Below, piece by piece: positions 37,160 to 37,609 of a DNA stretch of 37,609 nt. The first letter of the stretch is position 1; the number at the start of each line of letters is the position of its first letter. The notes under the pieces were generated by a model. The model was given only the letters and a program-made list of their open reading frames with translations. It was not told where the DNA came from and made no database searches. The DNA is taken from the IMG/VR virus record IMGVR_UViG_3300042895_000263, positions 1-37,609 of that record; one strand, 5' to 3'. Source of the DNA: a virus. The translations under genes and the position numbers were made by a program.

Positions 37160-37609
37160 AACGTATCTCAATAGGCTCGCGATTCCGTATATTACGCGTT
37201 CAGGGGTGGTGGACATTAGATTCCGTTCAATGGACCTATCAGAACCGAAATACATGGGAATGGCTGGTGCGACAACGCATCTCTACAATGTTAGTGCGTT
37301 CTTTAGAGCGACCTCATTTATTTCTATCTGTGAAGGTGAGATTGATACGGTCACACTCGATACTGTATGTGGTATACCTGCGGTGGGGGTCCCAGGAGTT
37401 AATAACTGGAAGAAGCATTACACCAAACTCCTGCAAGATTTCGAAAAGGTATTCCTCTTTGCCGATGGGGATAATGCTGGTACTGATTTTGGCAAGTCTC
37501 TTTCTCGTGAGTTGGGTAACCTTGTGGTAGTACAAATGCCTGAGGGTGAAGATGTTAATTCTATGTATCGTCTGCATGGAGCAGAGTACTTTAACCACAA
37601 GATTGAGAG
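36996..37609 (+). CDS. Primase catalytic (TOPRIM) ORF, partial at window end
   Basis: In the +1 frame relative to the zinc ORF, opened by a TAG six bases before GTG 36996 and preceded by GAGGGGG. It reads SLTNAARHYHSALGEAEEYL and GRGITMEQATAVRLGVV (primase core), KYMGMAG, then the TOPRIM motifs ICEGEID (E113) and FADGDNAG (D157, D159). It stays open to the right edge (204 codons, C-terminus missing). It overlaps the zinc ORF by 164 bases. Synthesis could be by internal start at GTG 36996 or by a +1 frameshift from the zinc ORF; the sequence alone does not decide. Confidence 0.85.
   Translation, partial: MKQSASQKESLTNAARHYHSALGEAEEYLAGRGITMEQATAVRLGVVSEPLTGHETYLNRLAIPYITRSGVVDIRFRSMDLSEPKYMGMAGATTHLYNVSAFFRATSFISICEGEIDTVTLDTVCGIPAVGVPGVNNWKKHYTKLLQDFEKVFLFADGDNAGTDFGKSLSRELGNLVVVQMPEGEDVNSMYRLHGAEYFNHKIE

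Noticed and set aside
37156-37530. Plus-strand frame of 124 codons at the right end
   Set aside because: It overlaps the TOPRIM-encoding frame, which contains clear catalytic motifs; this frame has none.

Overview
The window is a contiguous piece of a tailed double-stranded DNA phage (or prophage-like) genome: terminase, portal, capsid, tail/fibre, lysis and replication genes lie in tight operons, with no rRNA, no tRNA that I could recognise, no integrase, transposase or CRISPR array. Virion genes suggest a short-tailed (podovirus-like) particle: the capsid protein looks like the N4-gp56 family, a 1928-residue protein sits between portal and capsid, and I see no tape-measure/tail-tube/sheath set. 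The host is probably an actinobacterium of moderate to low GC (a freshwater Nanopelagicales-like host would fit). This is inferred from the gene repertoire (amidoligase-like protein, FmdB-like zinc ribbon, Cas4-like nuclease with a RecA/DnaB-like ATPase and a two-ORF primase) and from one promoter that looks leaderless. It is not proven by any single gene.

Layout. (1) 1-2978, leftward: a truncated amidoligase-like gene with many zinc CxxC pairs (running off the left edge), three small unknown genes and, separately, a 217-residue unknown gene. Two leftward sigma70-type promoters share TTGACATTGGTT. Five copies of the palindrome GGTCGG-N3-CCGACC occur here and nowhere else in the window. A 300-base gap (2018-2324) holds 14-base-spaced iteron-like repeats. 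(2) 2979-3753: a divergent control region. Its GC-rich half has hairpins; its AT-rich half is an unbroken chain of inverted repeats; then comes a leader with three hairpins. (3) 3754-21978, rightward: large terminase, portal, two small genes, three large virion proteins, scaffold, major capsid, a cluster of tiny basic or zinc-binding proteins, and a probable adaptor. (4) 21982-30097: a long repeat-built tail fibre, a glycine-rich adhesin, two small proteins, an internal terminator, and a 754-residue tail protein. (5) 30097-33117: lysis region with several small membrane proteins, a CHAP endolysin and a very unusual exported proline-rich protein, closed by tandem hairpins/terminator. (6) 33305-33481: a lone leftward FmdB-like gene. 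(7) 33703-37609, rightward: DNA metabolism (Cas4-like nuclease, zinc protein, RecA/DnaB-like ATPase, resolvase, primase in two overlapping frames) with a second membrane-anchored lytic transglycosylase-like enzyme embedded in it; the primase runs off the right edge.

How it works together (inference): regions 1 and 7 are the early/replication side and regions 3-5 the late side. The palindromic zone 3404-3606 between divergent transcription units is the best candidate for an origin, a packaging site or a master switch. Late genes are strongly coupled: twelve junctions have the form TAATG, where stop and start share one base.

Several real genes are too short, too nested or too truncated to be obvious: the amidoligase-like gene (1-1224), a 50-residue membrane protein (1831-1983), a 53-residue lysine-rich protein (19717-19878), a 21-residue zinc mini-protein (20133-20198), a 55-residue membrane protein with a TTG start (31981-32148), the FmdB-like gene (33305-33481), a 30-residue acidic protein (35716-35808) and the TOPRIM half of the primase (36996-end).
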